From NCBI GenBank assembly GCA_021296475.1, contig JAGWAJ010000001.1:1-45536 (forward strand): a DNA stretch of 45,536 nt, written 5' to 3'. Shown here one piece after another: positions 11,086-19,432 of this stretch (the first letter of the stretch is position 1; every line of letters starts with the position of its first letter). A program made the translations under genes and the position numbers. This DNA is from Acidobacteriota bacterium (lineage in GTDB: Bacteria > Acidobacteriota > Vicinamibacteria > Vicinamibacterales > UBA8438). Below the pieces are notes generated by a model. That model had not been told where the DNA came from and did no database searches. It worked only from the letters and a program-made list of their open reading frames with translations.

Positions 11086-11751
11086 ATGGCGTGCCATATC
11101 GTCATGCTCGGGCCGCCGGGGGCCGGAAAGGGCACCCAGGCGAAGCGTCTGGCGGCGGTCCGCGGGGTCCCGCACGTCTCGACGGGGGACATGCTCCGGG
11201 AGGCCGTGCAGTCCGGGACGCCGCTGGGACGGCGCGTGCAGGCGGTGCTCGACTCGGGCGCCCTGGTGAGCGACGAGATCGTCGCCGACCTCGTCCGGGA
11301 GCGCCTGACGCGCCCGGATGCGCGCGCGGGCGTCGTGCTGGACGGGTTTCCGCGAACGGTGGCCCAGGCGCAGACGCTCGACACGCTGCTGGGGAACGCC
11401 GATGCGCTCGTCATCGTCGACCTCGCGGTCAGCGCCACGGACCTCATCCGGCGCCTATCGCTCCGGCGCGTCTGCGCGGCGTGCGGTACGATCGTGGCGC
11501 TGGTCGAGGCCGGCGCGACCGAGGTCTGCGCGCAGTGCGGCGGGGCGCTGACGCAGCGCAGCGACGATCGGGAAGAGGTCGTGCGCGAGCGTCTCGCGGT
11601 CTACGAGCGGAGCACCGCGCCCCTCGTGGACTACTATCGCGAGCGCGCGAGCTATCGCACCATCGACGGTGCTCAATCTCCCGACGCGGTAGCCGGCGCG
11701 GTAGCGGCCGCGATCGACGAGACGGCGGCGGTGATCGGGCAGGATCGATGA
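11086..11751 (+). CDS. adk: Adenylate kinase
   Basis: Adenylate kinase interconverts ATP + AMP and 2 ADP. The P-loop [15 protein letters not shown], the AMP-binding [11 protein letters not shown] and [10 protein letters not shown], and a zinc-type LID with CAAC and CAQC (about residues 128-148) are all present, then [16 protein letters not shown]. Length is 221 aa from MACHIVMLG. The gene follows secY by 17 bases and its TGA overlaps the map ATG, the common secY-adk-map order. Confidence 0.96.
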   Translation: MACHIVMLGPPGAGKGTQAKRLAAVRGVPHVSTGDMLREAVQSGTPLGRRVQAVLDSGALVSDEIVADLVRERLTRPDARAGVVLDGFPRTVAQAQTLDTLLGNADALVIVDLAVSATDLIRRLSLRRVCAACGTIVALVEAGATEVCAQCGGALTQRSDDREEVVRERLAVYERSTAPLVDYYRERASYRTIDGAQSPDAVAGAVAAAIDETAAVIGQDR

Positions 11752-12569
11752 TCGTCTGCAAGTCCCCGTCGGAGCTGGCCCGCATGCGGGCCGCCAACGG
11801 GTTGGTGGCCAACGTGCTGGCGGAACTGCAGGGGATTGTCGGCCCCGGAGTGACGACCCGCGATCTCGACGTGCTGGCGGAGGCGCGGGTCCGCAGCGCC
11901 GGAGCGGTCCCCGCGTTCAAGGGGTACCAGGGATACCCGGCCACGCTGTGCACGTCGGTCAACGACGCCGTGGTTCACGGGATACCCTCGGACGCACCGC
12001 TGAAGGACGGCGACATCGTGTCGATCGACCTCGGCGTGGTCCTCGACGGCTATTACGGCGACTCCGCGGTGACGGTGGGGGTCGGCTCGATATCGGGCCG
12101 CGCGTCGACGTTGCTGCGTGTCACCTCGGAAGCGCTGGCGCGCTCGATCGCGTGCGCGAGAATCGGCGGGCGGGTCTCCGACCTCGGGCACGCCGTGCAG
12201 CAGCACGTGGAGGCGAGTGGTTTCTCCGTCGTGCGCGAGTTCGTCGGGCACGGGATCGGCACGAGCCTGCACGAGGAGCCACAGATCCCGAACTACGGAG
12301 AGCCGGGCCACGGGCCGAGGCTGCGGGCCGGCATGGTCCTGGCGATCGAGCCGATGGTGAACATGGGGCAAGCGGCGGTTCGCGTGCTCGACGATGGCTG
12401 GACCGCAGTCACGCAGGACGGGAGCCTATCGGCGCACTTCGAGCATACGATTGCTGTCATGGCGGACGGTCCGGTGGTGCTGAGCCGGCCGAACGAGCGG
12501 TACGGTCGGGATGCGGTGCGCTCCGGCGTCACCGCCCGGTCCGGTGCAGAGGGTCAGGGAGCGCAATGA
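11748..12569 (+). CDS. map: Methionine aminopeptidase, type I
   Basis: Removes the initiator methionine from nascent proteins using two divalent metals. Metal ligands are recognisable in [18 protein letters not shown] (two Asp), [18 protein letters not shown] (His), IEPMVNMG (Glu) and the final [11 protein letters not shown] (Glu). [15 protein letters not shown] is the substrate-side motif. Length is 273 aa, with about 25 extra residues after the usual VLS end. The start overlaps adk and the stop overlaps rpmJ, so no infA gene fits between map and rpmJ. Confidence 0.96.
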   Translation: MIVCKSPSELARMRAANGLVANVLAELQGIVGPGVTTRDLDVLAEARVRSAGAVPAFKGYQGYPATLCTSVNDAVVHGIPSDAPLKDGDIVSIDLGVVLDGYYGDSAVTVGVGSISGRASTLLRVTSEALARSIACARIGGRVSDLGHAVQQHVEASGFSVVREFVGHGIGTSLHEEPQIPNYGEPGHGPRLRAGMVLAIEPMVNMGQAAVRVLDDGWTAVTQDGSLSAHFEHTIAVMADGPVVLSRPNERYGRDAVRSGVTARSGAEGQGAQ

Positions 12570-12679
12570 AGGTACGTACATCCGTTCGGCGCATGTGCGA
12601 CAAGTGCAAGATCGTCCGCCGCCGCGGCGTTGTCCGGGTGCTCTGCCCGAACCCGAAGCACAAGCAGCGGCAAGGCTGA
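12566..12679 (+). CDS. rpmJ: 50S ribosomal protein L36
   Basis: A 37-aa zinc protein: [20 protein letters not shown], then [15 protein letters not shown]. The CxxC plus CxxxxH zinc ligands are intact. It overlaps the end of map by four bases (ATGA). In most bacteria infA lies just upstream; here the overlap excludes it. Confidence 0.96.
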   Translation: MKVRTSVRRMCDKCKIVRRRGVVRVLCPNPKHKQRQG

Positions 12680-12691
12680 GAGGGGGCTGCA

Positions 12692-13066
12692 ATGGCGCGA
12701 ATCGCAGGTGTCGATCTGCCGAGGACGAAGCGGATCGAGGTGGGGCTGACCTACATCTTCGGTGTCGGTCCGGCTCGCGCGCGTGGCATTCTCGATGCCT
12801 CCGGCGTGGAAGCCGATACGCGCGTCAAGGATCTCGGCGAGGACGACGTGCGCAAGATCAGCCGCGTCCTCGAGGAGCAGGGCGGGGTGGAAGGCGACCT
12901 GCGGAAGGAGATCTCCATGAATATCAAGCGTCTGATGGAGATCGGGTGCTACCGCGGGTTGCGGCACCGGCGCAACCTGCCGGTGCGCGGGCAGCGAACG
13001 AACACCAACGCGCGCACGCGCAAGGGGCCGCGCAAGGCGGCCGTCGCCGGCAAGAGGACCAGCTAG
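12692..13066 (+). CDS. rpsM: 30S ribosomal protein S13
   Basis: S13 forms inter-subunit bridge B1 and contacts P-site t[37 protein letters not shown], the helix [21 protein letters not shown] and the C-terminal [22 protein letters not shown] (given as [17 protein letters not shown]) are standard. Length is 124 aa. It begins 12 bases after rpmJ with a GGGGG-type ribosome-binding site. Confidence 0.97.
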   Translation: MARIAGVDLPRTKRIEVGLTYIFGVGPARARGILDASGVEADTRVKDLGEDDVRKISRVLEEQGGVEGDLRKEISMNIKRLMEIGCYRGLRHRRNLPVRGQRTNTNARTRKGPRKAAVAGKRTS

Positions 13067-13089
13067 AACGGGACGCGACAGGAACAGGC

Positions 13090-13530
13090 ATGGCCAAAGT
13101 CGAGACCGTCGAGACCGGGCTGCCGCCGGGGAAGCCCAAGCGGCGGAAGAAGTCGTTCAAGAAGCGCGGCGAGAAGCGCGTCGTGCACCACGGTGTCGTG
13201 CACGTTCAGGCTTCCTTCAACAACACCATCATCACCATCACCGACTCCGAGGGCGCGGTGCTGGCGTGGTCGAGCGCCGGAGGAATCGGATTCAAGGGCT
13301 CGCGCAAGGGCACCCCGTTCGCGGCCACGCAGGCGGCCATCAACGCGGGGCACGGCGCGAAGGCGTTCGGCCTGCGAACGGTGGACGTGCGGGTGAAGGG
13401 ACCGGGCGCGGGGCGTGAATCGGCGATTCGGGCGCTACGGACCTCGGTGGGGCTGGAGATCAAGTCGATCCGCGACGTGACGCCGATCCCGCACAACGGA
13501 TGCCGCCCGCCGAAGCGCAGACGGGTCTGA
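13090..13530 (+). CDS. rpsK: 30S ribosomal protein S11
   Basis: S11 shapes the platform near the E site. The core [33 protein letters not shown] and the terminal [20 protein letters not shown] are diagnostic. Length is 146 aa, about 17 more than E. coli, because of a lysine-rich N-terminal segment ([16 protein letters not shown]) before the conserved GVVHVQAS. Confidence 0.96.
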   Translation: MAKVETVETGLPPGKPKRRKKSFKKRGEKRVVHHGVVHVQASFNNTIITITDSEGAVLAWSSAGGIGFKGSRKGTPFAATQAAINAGHGAKAFGLRTVDVRVKGPGAGRESAIRALRTSVGLEIKSIRDVTPIPHNGCRPPKRRRV

Positions 13531-13543
13531 ACAGAGGAGAAGC

Positions 13544-14173
13544 ATGGCACGCTACGTCGGTCCGGTATGCCGGTTGTGCCGGCGGGAAGGTATGAAGCTC
13601 TTCCTCAAGGGAGAGCGCTGCTACGGCGAGAAGTGCGCGATCGAGCGGCGCAACGTTCCTCCCGGCCAGCACGGAAAGGGCCGCAAGGCCAAGCTCATCG
13701 GGTATGGGCTGCAGTTGCGTGAGAAGCAGCGGGTGAAGCGGATGTACGGCGTGTTGGAGCGTCAGTTCCGGCGCTACTTCCACACCGCCGACCGCAAGAA
13801 GGGGATCACGGGCGAGATCCTCCTCCAGTTGCTCGAGAGCCGTCTCGACAACGTCGTATATCGGCTCGGTTTCGCGACGTCGCGGGCGCAGGCGCGGCAG
13901 CTCGTCCGCCACGGGCACTTTCTCGTCAACGAGCGGCGTGCGGACATTCCCTCGTACCTGCTGCGGGCCGGCGACCGCGTGATCGTCAAGCCGGCCAGCG
14001 TCAAGAACCCCGCCATCCTGTACGCGATGGAGGAGGTCAAGGGGCGTGGTGTTCCGGAATGGCTGGAGCTCAACGCCGCAGGTTCCACGGGGCGGCTCGT
14101 CGCGGTCCCGACGCGCGAGCAGTTGGGGCTCCCCGTTCAGGAGCAGCTCATCGTCGAGCTGTACTCGAAGTAG
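13544..14173 (+). CDS. rpsD: 30S ribosomal protein S4, zinc-binding type
   Basis: S4 nucleates 30S assembly. The N-terminus [16 protein letters not shown] with CYGEKC supplies a four-cysteine zinc site, the C+ variant. An S4 RNA-binding domain follows ([27 protein letters not shown]), and the end is [11 protein letters not shown]. Length is 209 aa. A 14-base perfect palindrome lies between this gene and rpoA. Confidence 0.97.
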   Translation: MARYVGPVCRLCRREGMKLFLKGERCYGEKCAIERRNVPPGQHGKGRKAKLIGYGLQLREKQRVKRMYGVLERQFRRYFHTADRKKGITGEILLQLLESRLDNVVYRLGFATSRAQARQLVRHGHFLVNERRADIPSYLLRAGDRVIVKPASVKNPAILYAMEEVKGRGVPEWLELNAAGSTGRLVAVPTREQLGLPVQEQLIVELYSK

Positions 14174-14185
14174 GCGGCTCGGGCC

Positions 14186-14199
14186 GGCTCGCGAGCCGC
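14186..14199. other. 14-base perfect palindrome between rpsD and rpoA
   Basis: CGGCTCGCGAGCCG reads identically on both strands, 12 bases after the rpsD stop. A second CGGCTCG at 14177 could compete as the left arm, giving a longer loop. No T-run follows, and rpoA must be transcribed through it, so it may be a processing or translation-repression structure; S4 represses the alpha operon in E. coli, but nothing here resembles that pseudoknot by eye. Confidence 0.4.
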
Positions 14200-14227
14200 C
14201 GCCGGGTCTGGAAAGGACATTGCCGCG

Positions 14228-15217
14228 ATGTTGTGGAAAGGCTTCCAGAGACCCACGGTCCTGGAGTGCGACCAGGAAACGCTGACCGATCAGTACGGGC
14301 GCTTCCACGCCCAGCCGTTCGAGCGCGGTTTCGGAACGACGATCGGCAACGCCCTGCGGCGCGTGCTGTTGTCATCCATCGAGGGCGCGGCCGTCACCGC
14401 GGTGAAGATCGACGGCGTGCTGCACGAGTTCTCACCCATTCAGGGGGTCGAGGAGGACGCGACCGACCTCATCCTGAACCTCAAGCAGATTCCGATCCGC
14501 ATCCACGTCGACGCCACGAAGACGCTCTACGTGCGGGCCGACAAGCCGGGCGAGGTCACGGCGGGCGATATCGAGACCGATGCCGACGTCGACATCCTCG
14601 ATCCGGACGTGCACTTGGCGACAGTGGCCGAGGGGGGCAGCCTGCACCTCGAGCTTCGGGTCAAGCGGGGGCGCGGGTACGTCTCGGCCGACAAGAACGC
14701 GGACGAGGACCTGGGCATCGGCTGGATTCCGATCGACTCGGTGCATTCGCCCATCAAGAAGGTCAACTATCTGGTCGAGGCGGCCCGGCTGGGACAGACC
14801 ACCGACTACGACAAGCTGACGGTCGACGTATGGACGGACGGGGCCGTGAGTGCGCGTGACGCCGTGTCCCTCGGGGCGCGCCTGATTCGCGACCACCTGA
14901 ACATCTTCATCGACGTCGACGCGGCGGAAGAGGAGCTGGAGGAGGCGGACGAGCCGCCGGTCGCGTTTGCCAACGAGCATCTGGACAAGAGCGTCGATGA
15001 GCTCGAGCTCTCTGTGCGCTCGTCCAACTGCCTGAAGAACGCCAACATCCGCACGATCCGCGAGCTCGTCCAGAAGAGCGAGCCGGAGATGCTGCGCACC
15101 AAGAACTTCGGGCGGAAGTCTCTCAACGAGATCAAGCTCATTCTCACGGAACTGGGGTTGGGGCTGGGCATGCGCCTGGAGCAGCCGCCTGCCACGCCCT
15201 CCTCGGAGTCCGAGTAA
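14228..15217 (+). CDS. rpoA: RNA polymerase subunit alpha
   Basis: The alpha dimer scaffolds RNA polymerase and its C-terminal domain contacts UP elements and activators. The N-terminal domain has [27 protein letters not shown] and [17 protein letters not shown]; an acidic linker ([10 protein letters not shown]) precedes a helix-hairpin-helix C-domain ([30 protein letters not shown]). Length is 329 aa, the same as E. coli. It is followed 11 bases later by rplQ. Confidence 0.97.
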   Translation: MLWKGFQRPTVLECDQETLTDQYGRFHAQPFERGFGTTIGNALRRVLLSSIEGAAVTAVKIDGVLHEFSPIQGVEEDATDLILNLKQIPIRIHVDATKTLYVRADKPGEVTAGDIETDADVDILDPDVHLATVAEGGSLHLELRVKRGRGYVSADKNADEDLGIGWIPIDSVHSPIKKVNYLVEAARLGQTTDYDKLTVDVWTDGAVSARDAVSLGARLIRDHLNIFIDVDAAEEELEEADEPPVAFANEHLDKSVDELELSVRSSNCLKNANIRTIRELVQKSEPEMLRTKNFGRKSLNEIKLILTELGLGLGMRLEQPPATPSSESE

Positions 15218-15228
15218 GAGTCTGGACC

Positions 15229-15810
15229 ATGCGTCATCGAATCGCCCATCGCAAGCTGGGCCGCGTGACGGAGCACCGAATCGCGCTGCTGCGAAGCCAG
15301 GCCGATGCGTTGCTGCGGCACGAACGAATCCGCACCACGATAGCGAAGGCCAAGGAGCTGCGGCCGTTCGTCGAGCGGCTGATTACGGTGGCGAAACGCA
15401 GCCTCGCCGACGGGGCCGACACCGGCCGCGCGGTTCATGCGCGGCGCCTCGTGCGTCGGGACCTTGCCGACCGCGAGGTGGCGGCCAAGCTGTTCGAGAC
15501 GATCGCGCCCCGGTTCGCGAGCCGTCCGGGCGGCTACATACGCATCCTGCGGCTCGGGCAGCGGCAGGGGGACGCGGCGGAAATGGCCCAGGTCGAGTTG
15601 CTCGGCAGCGAGTACGAGCCGCAAGCGGACGGGGCCGACACGCCCGACTCGAGTGGCGAGTCGACCTCGGGCGGCGTGGGCGGTCGGATACGCCGCGCTG
15701 CGAGCCGCATGCGCGGCCGCCAGGAAGACGACCGCAAGAGCGCGCCGGCAGGCGGGAAGGCGAGTCGCGGCCCCAGGGCGGCGCCCAAGCGCACCCGCAA
15801 GAAGGTCTGA
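15229..15810 (+). CDS. rplQ: 50S ribosomal protein L17, extended C-terminus
   Basis: L17 lies near the tunnel exit. MRHRIAHRKLGRVTEHRIALL and RIRTTIAKAKELRPFVERLIT, then GGYIRILRLGQRQGDAAEMA, define a complete L17 domain of about 130 residues. After VELLGSEYE come about 60 further residues: first Gly/Ser/Thr-rich, then strongly basic (RRAASRMRGRQ, ending APKRTRKKV). Such basic tails can bind rRNA; its function here is unknown. This is the last gene of the ribosomal cluster and converges on the EF-G-like gene. Confidence 0.95.
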   Translation: MRHRIAHRKLGRVTEHRIALLRSQADALLRHERIRTTIAKAKELRPFVERLITVAKRSLADGADTGRAVHARRLVRRDLADREVAAKLFETIAPRFASRPGGYIRILRLGQRQGDAAEMAQVELLGSEYEPQADGADTPDSSGESTSGGVGGRIRRAASRMRGRQEDDRKSAPAGGKASRGPRAAPKRTRKKV

Positions 15811-15826
15811 GGCACCGGCGGCCTCT

Positions 15827-15871
15827 CCGCCGCCGCTCCCGCGCCCTGACGGGCGCGTCGGGAGGCGGCGG
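15827..15871. terminator. Large GC-rich hairpin between rplQ and the EF-G-like gene
   Basis: CCGCCGC (15827-15833) pairs with GCGGCGG, CTCCC (15836-15840) with GGGAG, and GCGCCC with GGGCGC around a TGAC loop (15847-15850); short bulges separate the three helices. It lies 16 bases after the rplQ stop and 37 bases beyond the EF-G-like stop, between convergent genes, so it is placed to end transcription both ways. There is no T-run. The CCC-TGAC-GGG tip is shared with the hairpin at 36008-36025. Confidence 0.6.
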
Positions 15872-15881
15872 CGCGACTTCC

Positions 15882-15911
15882 GCGCCGCACGTTCTACGGC
15901 GCAGACTCCTA
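15882..15911 (-). repeat. Palindromic dispersed repeat, copy C (EF-G-like gene 3' end)
   Basis: Read on the minus strand from the stop codon, the first 22 bases (TAGGAGTCTGCG then CCGTAGAACG) differ from those at the rplB stop (3052-3073) at one position. GCGCCG (15882-15887) and CGGCGC (15897-15902) can pair over a 9-base loop. In both copies the repeat starts with the TAG stop codon of the gene it follows and has that gene's orientation. Confidence 0.7.
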
Positions 15912-18011
15912 CTCCTCGGCGTCTCCCCCCTCGTCCCCGCGCTCGGCCTTCGCGTCCGCGATGATCTTGCCGTGCAGGTGCGCGGGAACCTCCTCGTAGT
16001 GCGAGAACTCCATGTGGTACGAGCCGCGGCCGCCGGTGGACGAGGTCAACTGCTGCTCGTAGGTGAGCATCTCGGCCATCGGCACCTGCGCCTTGATCAG
16101 CGTCGCACTGCCGCGGGTCTCCATGCCGCCGATCCGGCCGCGACGGCCGTTCAGGTCTCCCATCAAGTCGCCCGCGAAGTCGCTCGGGGCGGACACCTCG
16201 ACGCTCATGATCGGCTCGAGCAGGGTGGGTCTCGCCTTGGACATCGCGTCCTTGAAGGCCAGTCGCCCGGCCATCTTGAACGACATCTCGTTAGAGTCGA
16301 CCGAATGGAACTGGCCGTCGTAGAGAGTGACGCGGAAATCGACCATCGGGTAGCCGGCCAGGAACCCCTTCTCCCGCGCTTCGTGGATGCCCTTCTCCAC
16401 TGCCGGGATGAACTGACGCGGAATCGCGCCGCCGAAGACCTCGTTGGCGAAGTCGAAGTCCGCGCCCCGGGGCAGCGGCTCGACGCGGATCTTGCAGTCG
16501 CCGAACTGCCCGTGGCCGCCGGTCTGCTTCTTGTGGCGGCCGTGCGCCTCCGTGCGCGCGGTGATGGTCTCGCGGTAGGGGATGCGCGGGAGCTTCAGGT
16601 TGACCTCGACGCCGAACCTCCGCTTCAGCTTGGCGACGGTGACCTCGATGTGCAGCTGCCCCTGCCCCGACAGCAGCAACTGCTTGGTCTGCGCGTCGCG
16701 CTCGTAGCGAATCGTCGGGTCCTCTTCCTGGAGACGCTGCAGCGCCGTGCTGATCTTCTCCTCGTCGCCGCGGCTCTTGGGCTCGATGGCGTAGGACAGC
16801 ACGGGCTCGGCGAACGCGATGGGTGTGAATACGAACCGGGCGTCGGAACTCGCGAAGGTGTCGTTGGTCTGGGTCGCCTTCAGCTTGGGCACGGCGCCGA
16901 GGTCGCCCGACCGCAGCTCGTCGACCGCGTTGGCGGTCTTCCCCTGCATGACGGCCAGCCCTCCGAGGCGCTCCGTCGTGTCCTTCGTGGCGTTGTGCAG
17001 CGACGAGTCGGTCTTGAGCGTCCCTGCCGCGACTCGGAAGAGCGTAATCCGGCCGGCGAACGGGTCGGCGATCGTCTTCCAGACGAAGGCCGCGGCCGGC
17101 GCGTCCTCGGCGGAGTCGAAGGTTACGGGCTCGCCGCTCTCGCGGTCGACGGCCGGGAACGGCCGGTCCTCGGGGGACGGCAGATACGCGGCGACGGCGT
17201 CGAGCAACGGCGGGATGCCGAGGTTCGCGTGCGCCGACGTGCAGAGCAGCGGGAAGACGTTGCGGGTGAGCGTGGCCGCGCGTAGTCCGGCTTCGAGCTC
17301 GGTCTGGGTCAGCGTGCCCTCCTCGAAGAACTTCTCCATGAGCGCGTCGTCGGCCTCCGCCACGAGCTCTATCAGCGACTCCCGCGCCGCCTCCGCGCGC
17401 TCGCGCATGCCGTCGGGCACCTCACCCGCCGTGGGACGTCCGCTCCCGTCCGCGGGGAACGTGACGGCCTGCATCGCCAGCAGATCGACGGAGCCGCGGA
17501 AGTCCTTCTCCTCCCCGACCGGGAGCTGCACGGGAGCGACGGTGCGGCCGAAGGCGACGCGAAGCGAGTCGAGGGATCGGTCGAGGCTGGCGCGTTCCCG
17601 GTCGAGCACGTTCAGCACGACGAGACACGGCAGATTCAAGTCGGCGGCGAGGTTCCAGACCTTTTCCGTCTGGACCTCGACACCGGCGACGGCATCGACG
17701 ACGACGAGGGCCGCGTCGGCCACCCGGAGGGCGGCGCGGACGTCGCTCAGGAAGTTGCTCATGCCGGGCGTGTCTATCAGGTTGAACTTCTTCCCTTTCC
17801 ATTCCGCGACGGCGACGCTCGAGGACAGGGTGTGCTTGCGCGTCACTTCTTCTTCGTCGAAGTCGGTGATCGTCGTGCCGTCATCCACCATCCCGAGGCG
17901 ATTGACCATGCCCGCGCCGAACAGAAGAGCGGACGCCAGTTGCGTCTTCCCCGCCCCGCTATGGCCGACGACAGCGACGTTGCGGATGCTCGATGCACCG
18001 TAGACCTTCAT
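15909..18011 (-). CDS. EF-G-like translation GTPase with altered G motifs
   Basis: A 700-aa protein with the full EF-G domain order: GTPase domain, domain II (ending in the GxLGAVPKLK region), then domains III-V (LSGQGQLHIEV, GGHGQFGDCKIRVEP, FLAGYPMVDFRVTLYDGQFHSVDS). It is not ordinary EF-G. The P-loop is GHSGAGKT; the switch I RGIT motif is replaced by TRKHTL; DTPGH is DTPGM (the His that activates water is Met at 17760-17762); NKxD is NVLD. Such paralogues form a known EF-G-like/FusA2 class, some reported without translocation activity. Function here is unknown. A TTGAGC-N17-TACCAT promoter lies upstream, with an AAGGAG ribosome-binding site. Confidence 0.9.
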   Translation of the reverse strand: MKVYGASSIRNVAVVGHSGAGKTQLASALLFGAGMVNRLGMVDDGTTITDFDEEEVTRKHTLSSSVAVAEWKGKKFNLIDTPGMSNFLSDVRAALRVADAALVVVDAVAGVEVQTEKVWNLAADLNLPCLVVLNVLDRERASLDRSLDSLRVAFGRTVAPVQLPVGEEKDFRGSVDLLAMQAVTFPADGSGRPTAGEVPDGMRERAEAARESLIELVAEADDALMEKFFEEGTLTQTELEAGLRAATLTRNVFPLLCTSAHANLGIPPLLDAVAAYLPSPEDRPFPAVDRESGEPVTFDSAEDAPAAAFVWKTIADPFAGRITLFRVAAGTLKTDSSLHNATKDTTERLGGLAVMQGKTANAVDELRSGDLGAVPKLKATQTNDTFASSDARFVFTPIAFAEPVLSYAIEPKSRGDEEKISTALQRLQEEDPTIRYERDAQTKQLLLSGQGQLHIEVTVAKLKRRFGVEVNLKLPRIPYRETITARTEAHGRHKKQTGGHGQFGDCKIRVEPLPRGADFDFANEVFGGAIPRQFIPAVEKGIHEAREKGFLAGYPMVDFRVTLYDGQFHSVDSNEMSFKMAGRLAFKDAMSKARPTLLEPIMSVEVSAPSDFAGDLMGDLNGRRGRIGGMETRGSATLIKAQVPMAEMLTYEQQLTSSTGGRGSYHMEFSHYEEVPAHLHGKIIADAKAERGDEGGDAEE

Positions 18012-18100
18012 GGGACGCTTCCTCTCCTTGACGTGCGCCGCCGCCGCTCCGATCGTGGGATGTCGCCGTGCGTCCGGCGTGTGCGGGCGCGGTCGTGACG

Positions 18101-18129
18101 ATGGTACTTCGGCTCGCGGGAGGGCTCAA
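18101..18129 (-). promoter_or_regulatory. Predicted sigma70-type promoter of the EF-G-like gene
   Basis: On the minus strand TTGAGC (18129-18124), a 17-base spacer and TACCAT (18106-18101) match the sigma70 consensus at 4 of 6 positions in each box or better. Transcription would begin near 18094, leaving a leader of about 80 bases before the start codon. Confidence 0.5.
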
Positions 18130-18139
18130 GTCCGCCGGG

Positions 18140-19432
18140 TCATTCGTAACGGAGGGCTTCGATGGGATCCAGCGACGAGGCTCGGACCGCCGGGAAGAGG
18201 CCGAAGACGATGCCGACCAGGGTCGAGAACCCGATCCCGAGCGCGAACGACCACCACGGCAACGAAACCGGGAACCCGGTGGCGAAGTGGACGCCGAGAC
18301 CGATGGCGCTGCCTGCTGCGATCCCCAGGACCCCGCCGATCGCGGTCAGGAAGGCGGCTTCGAGCAGGAACTGCCACAAGATCTCGCGGCGCCGCGCCCC
18401 GATGGCCTTGCGCGTGCCTATCTCGCGCGTGCGTTCCTTGACCGAGATCGTCATGATGGCCATGACGCCGATGCCGCCGACGAGGAGCGCGATCGACGAG
18501 ATCGCTACCAGGGCGAGGAAGGTCGCGCTGCTCACCCGGTCCCACAGTCGGAGCGCGGCGTCCTGCGTGAGCACGTCGAAGTCGTTCGGCTCGTCCAGGC
18601 GCAGGCCGTGACGGATGCGCATCACCCGCTCCACGTCGCGGAGGGCGTCGTCCCGCGCTACGCCCTCCCGCGGGATGGCGGTGATGGTCAGCGCGATGAA
18701 CCTGCCGCGCCGCGACCTCATGATCCGCAGGCCGAACTGCTTCTGGTAGGCGGTGTGCGGGATCACGACGAAGTTGTCCTGGTCCGCGTTGAAGCCGCCG
18801 ACTCCCGGCCGCGGTCCCATCACACCGACGACCGTGTACGGCTGGTTCGCGATGCGCACGGTCTTGCCGATGGGGTCGACGCCGGGGAACAGCGCTTCGG
18901 TCGGGCCCGTGCCGAGGACCACCGTGCGCCGTCGATGGCTCACCTCCCCCTCGGTGAAGAACCGGCCCTGCTCGATGTCGATGTGGAACACGTCCGGGTA
19001 GTCGTGGGTCGTGCCGATGATCGTCGTCGGCGCGGTCCGCTCGCCCTGGTAGTGGATGCGAGTTCGGGTCGGGCCCCCGGGCCCTCCGGCCTCGCCCACC
19101 GTGAGGACGACCCGGTCGATAGTCTCGGGAGCCTGGCGTTCGATGGCGCGCGCGTCCGCGGGCGTCAACGTGGGGCGCTTCAGCAGCTCGTTGAAGTCCG
19201 CGCCCGACATGAAGCTGGTCAGGCCGATCTGCATGACCGTGATCGAGTCCGGACCGAGCTCCCGAATGCTGTCGCGCAGCGACTCGTCGAACCCGCGGAT
19301 CAGCGACGTCATGCCGACGATCGACGTGATGCCGATGACGACCCCGAGAATCGTCAGCGCGGACCGCATCTTCTGGGTCCGGACGGTCGTCACCGCCATC
19401 GCGACGATCTCGCCGAGGAGGGAGCTCCGCAT
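18140..19432 (-). CDS. ABC transporter permease, MacB/FtsX type (second of pair)
   Basis: A 430-aa inner-membrane permease. It has one N-terminal membrane segment after RTQKMRSALTILGVVIGI, a large periplasmic MacB-type domain, and three C-terminal segments with the FtsX-domain signature (KERTREIGTRKAIGARRREIL, then GLFPAVRASSLDPIEALRYE). MacB-type proteins move substrates by periplasmic conformational coupling, with an ATPase domain either fused or separate; none is fused here and none is encoded nearby. Start MRSSLLGEIV overlaps the stop of the upstream permease by one base, so the two are probably made in equal amounts and may form a heterodimer. Substrate unknown. Confidence 0.88.
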   Translation of the reverse strand: MRSSLLGEIVAMAVTTVRTQKMRSALTILGVVIGITSIVGMTSLIRGFDESLRDSIRELGPDSITVMQIGLTSFMSGADFNELLKRPTLTPADARAIERQAPETIDRVVLTVGEAGGPGGPTRTRIHYQGERTAPTTIIGTTHDYPDVFHIDIEQGRFFTEGEVSHRRRTVVLGTGPTEALFPGVDPIGKTVRIANQPYTVVGVMGPRPGVGGFNADQDNFVVIPHTAYQKQFGLRIMRSRRGRFIALTITAIPREGVARDDALRDVERVMRIRHGLRLDEPNDFDVLTQDAALRLWDRVSSATFLALVAISSIALLVGGIGVMAIMTISVKERTREIGTRKAIGARRREILWQFLLEAAFLTAIGGVLGIAAGSAIGLGVHFATGFPVSLPWWSFALGIGFSTLVGIVFGLFPAVRASSLDPIEALRYE

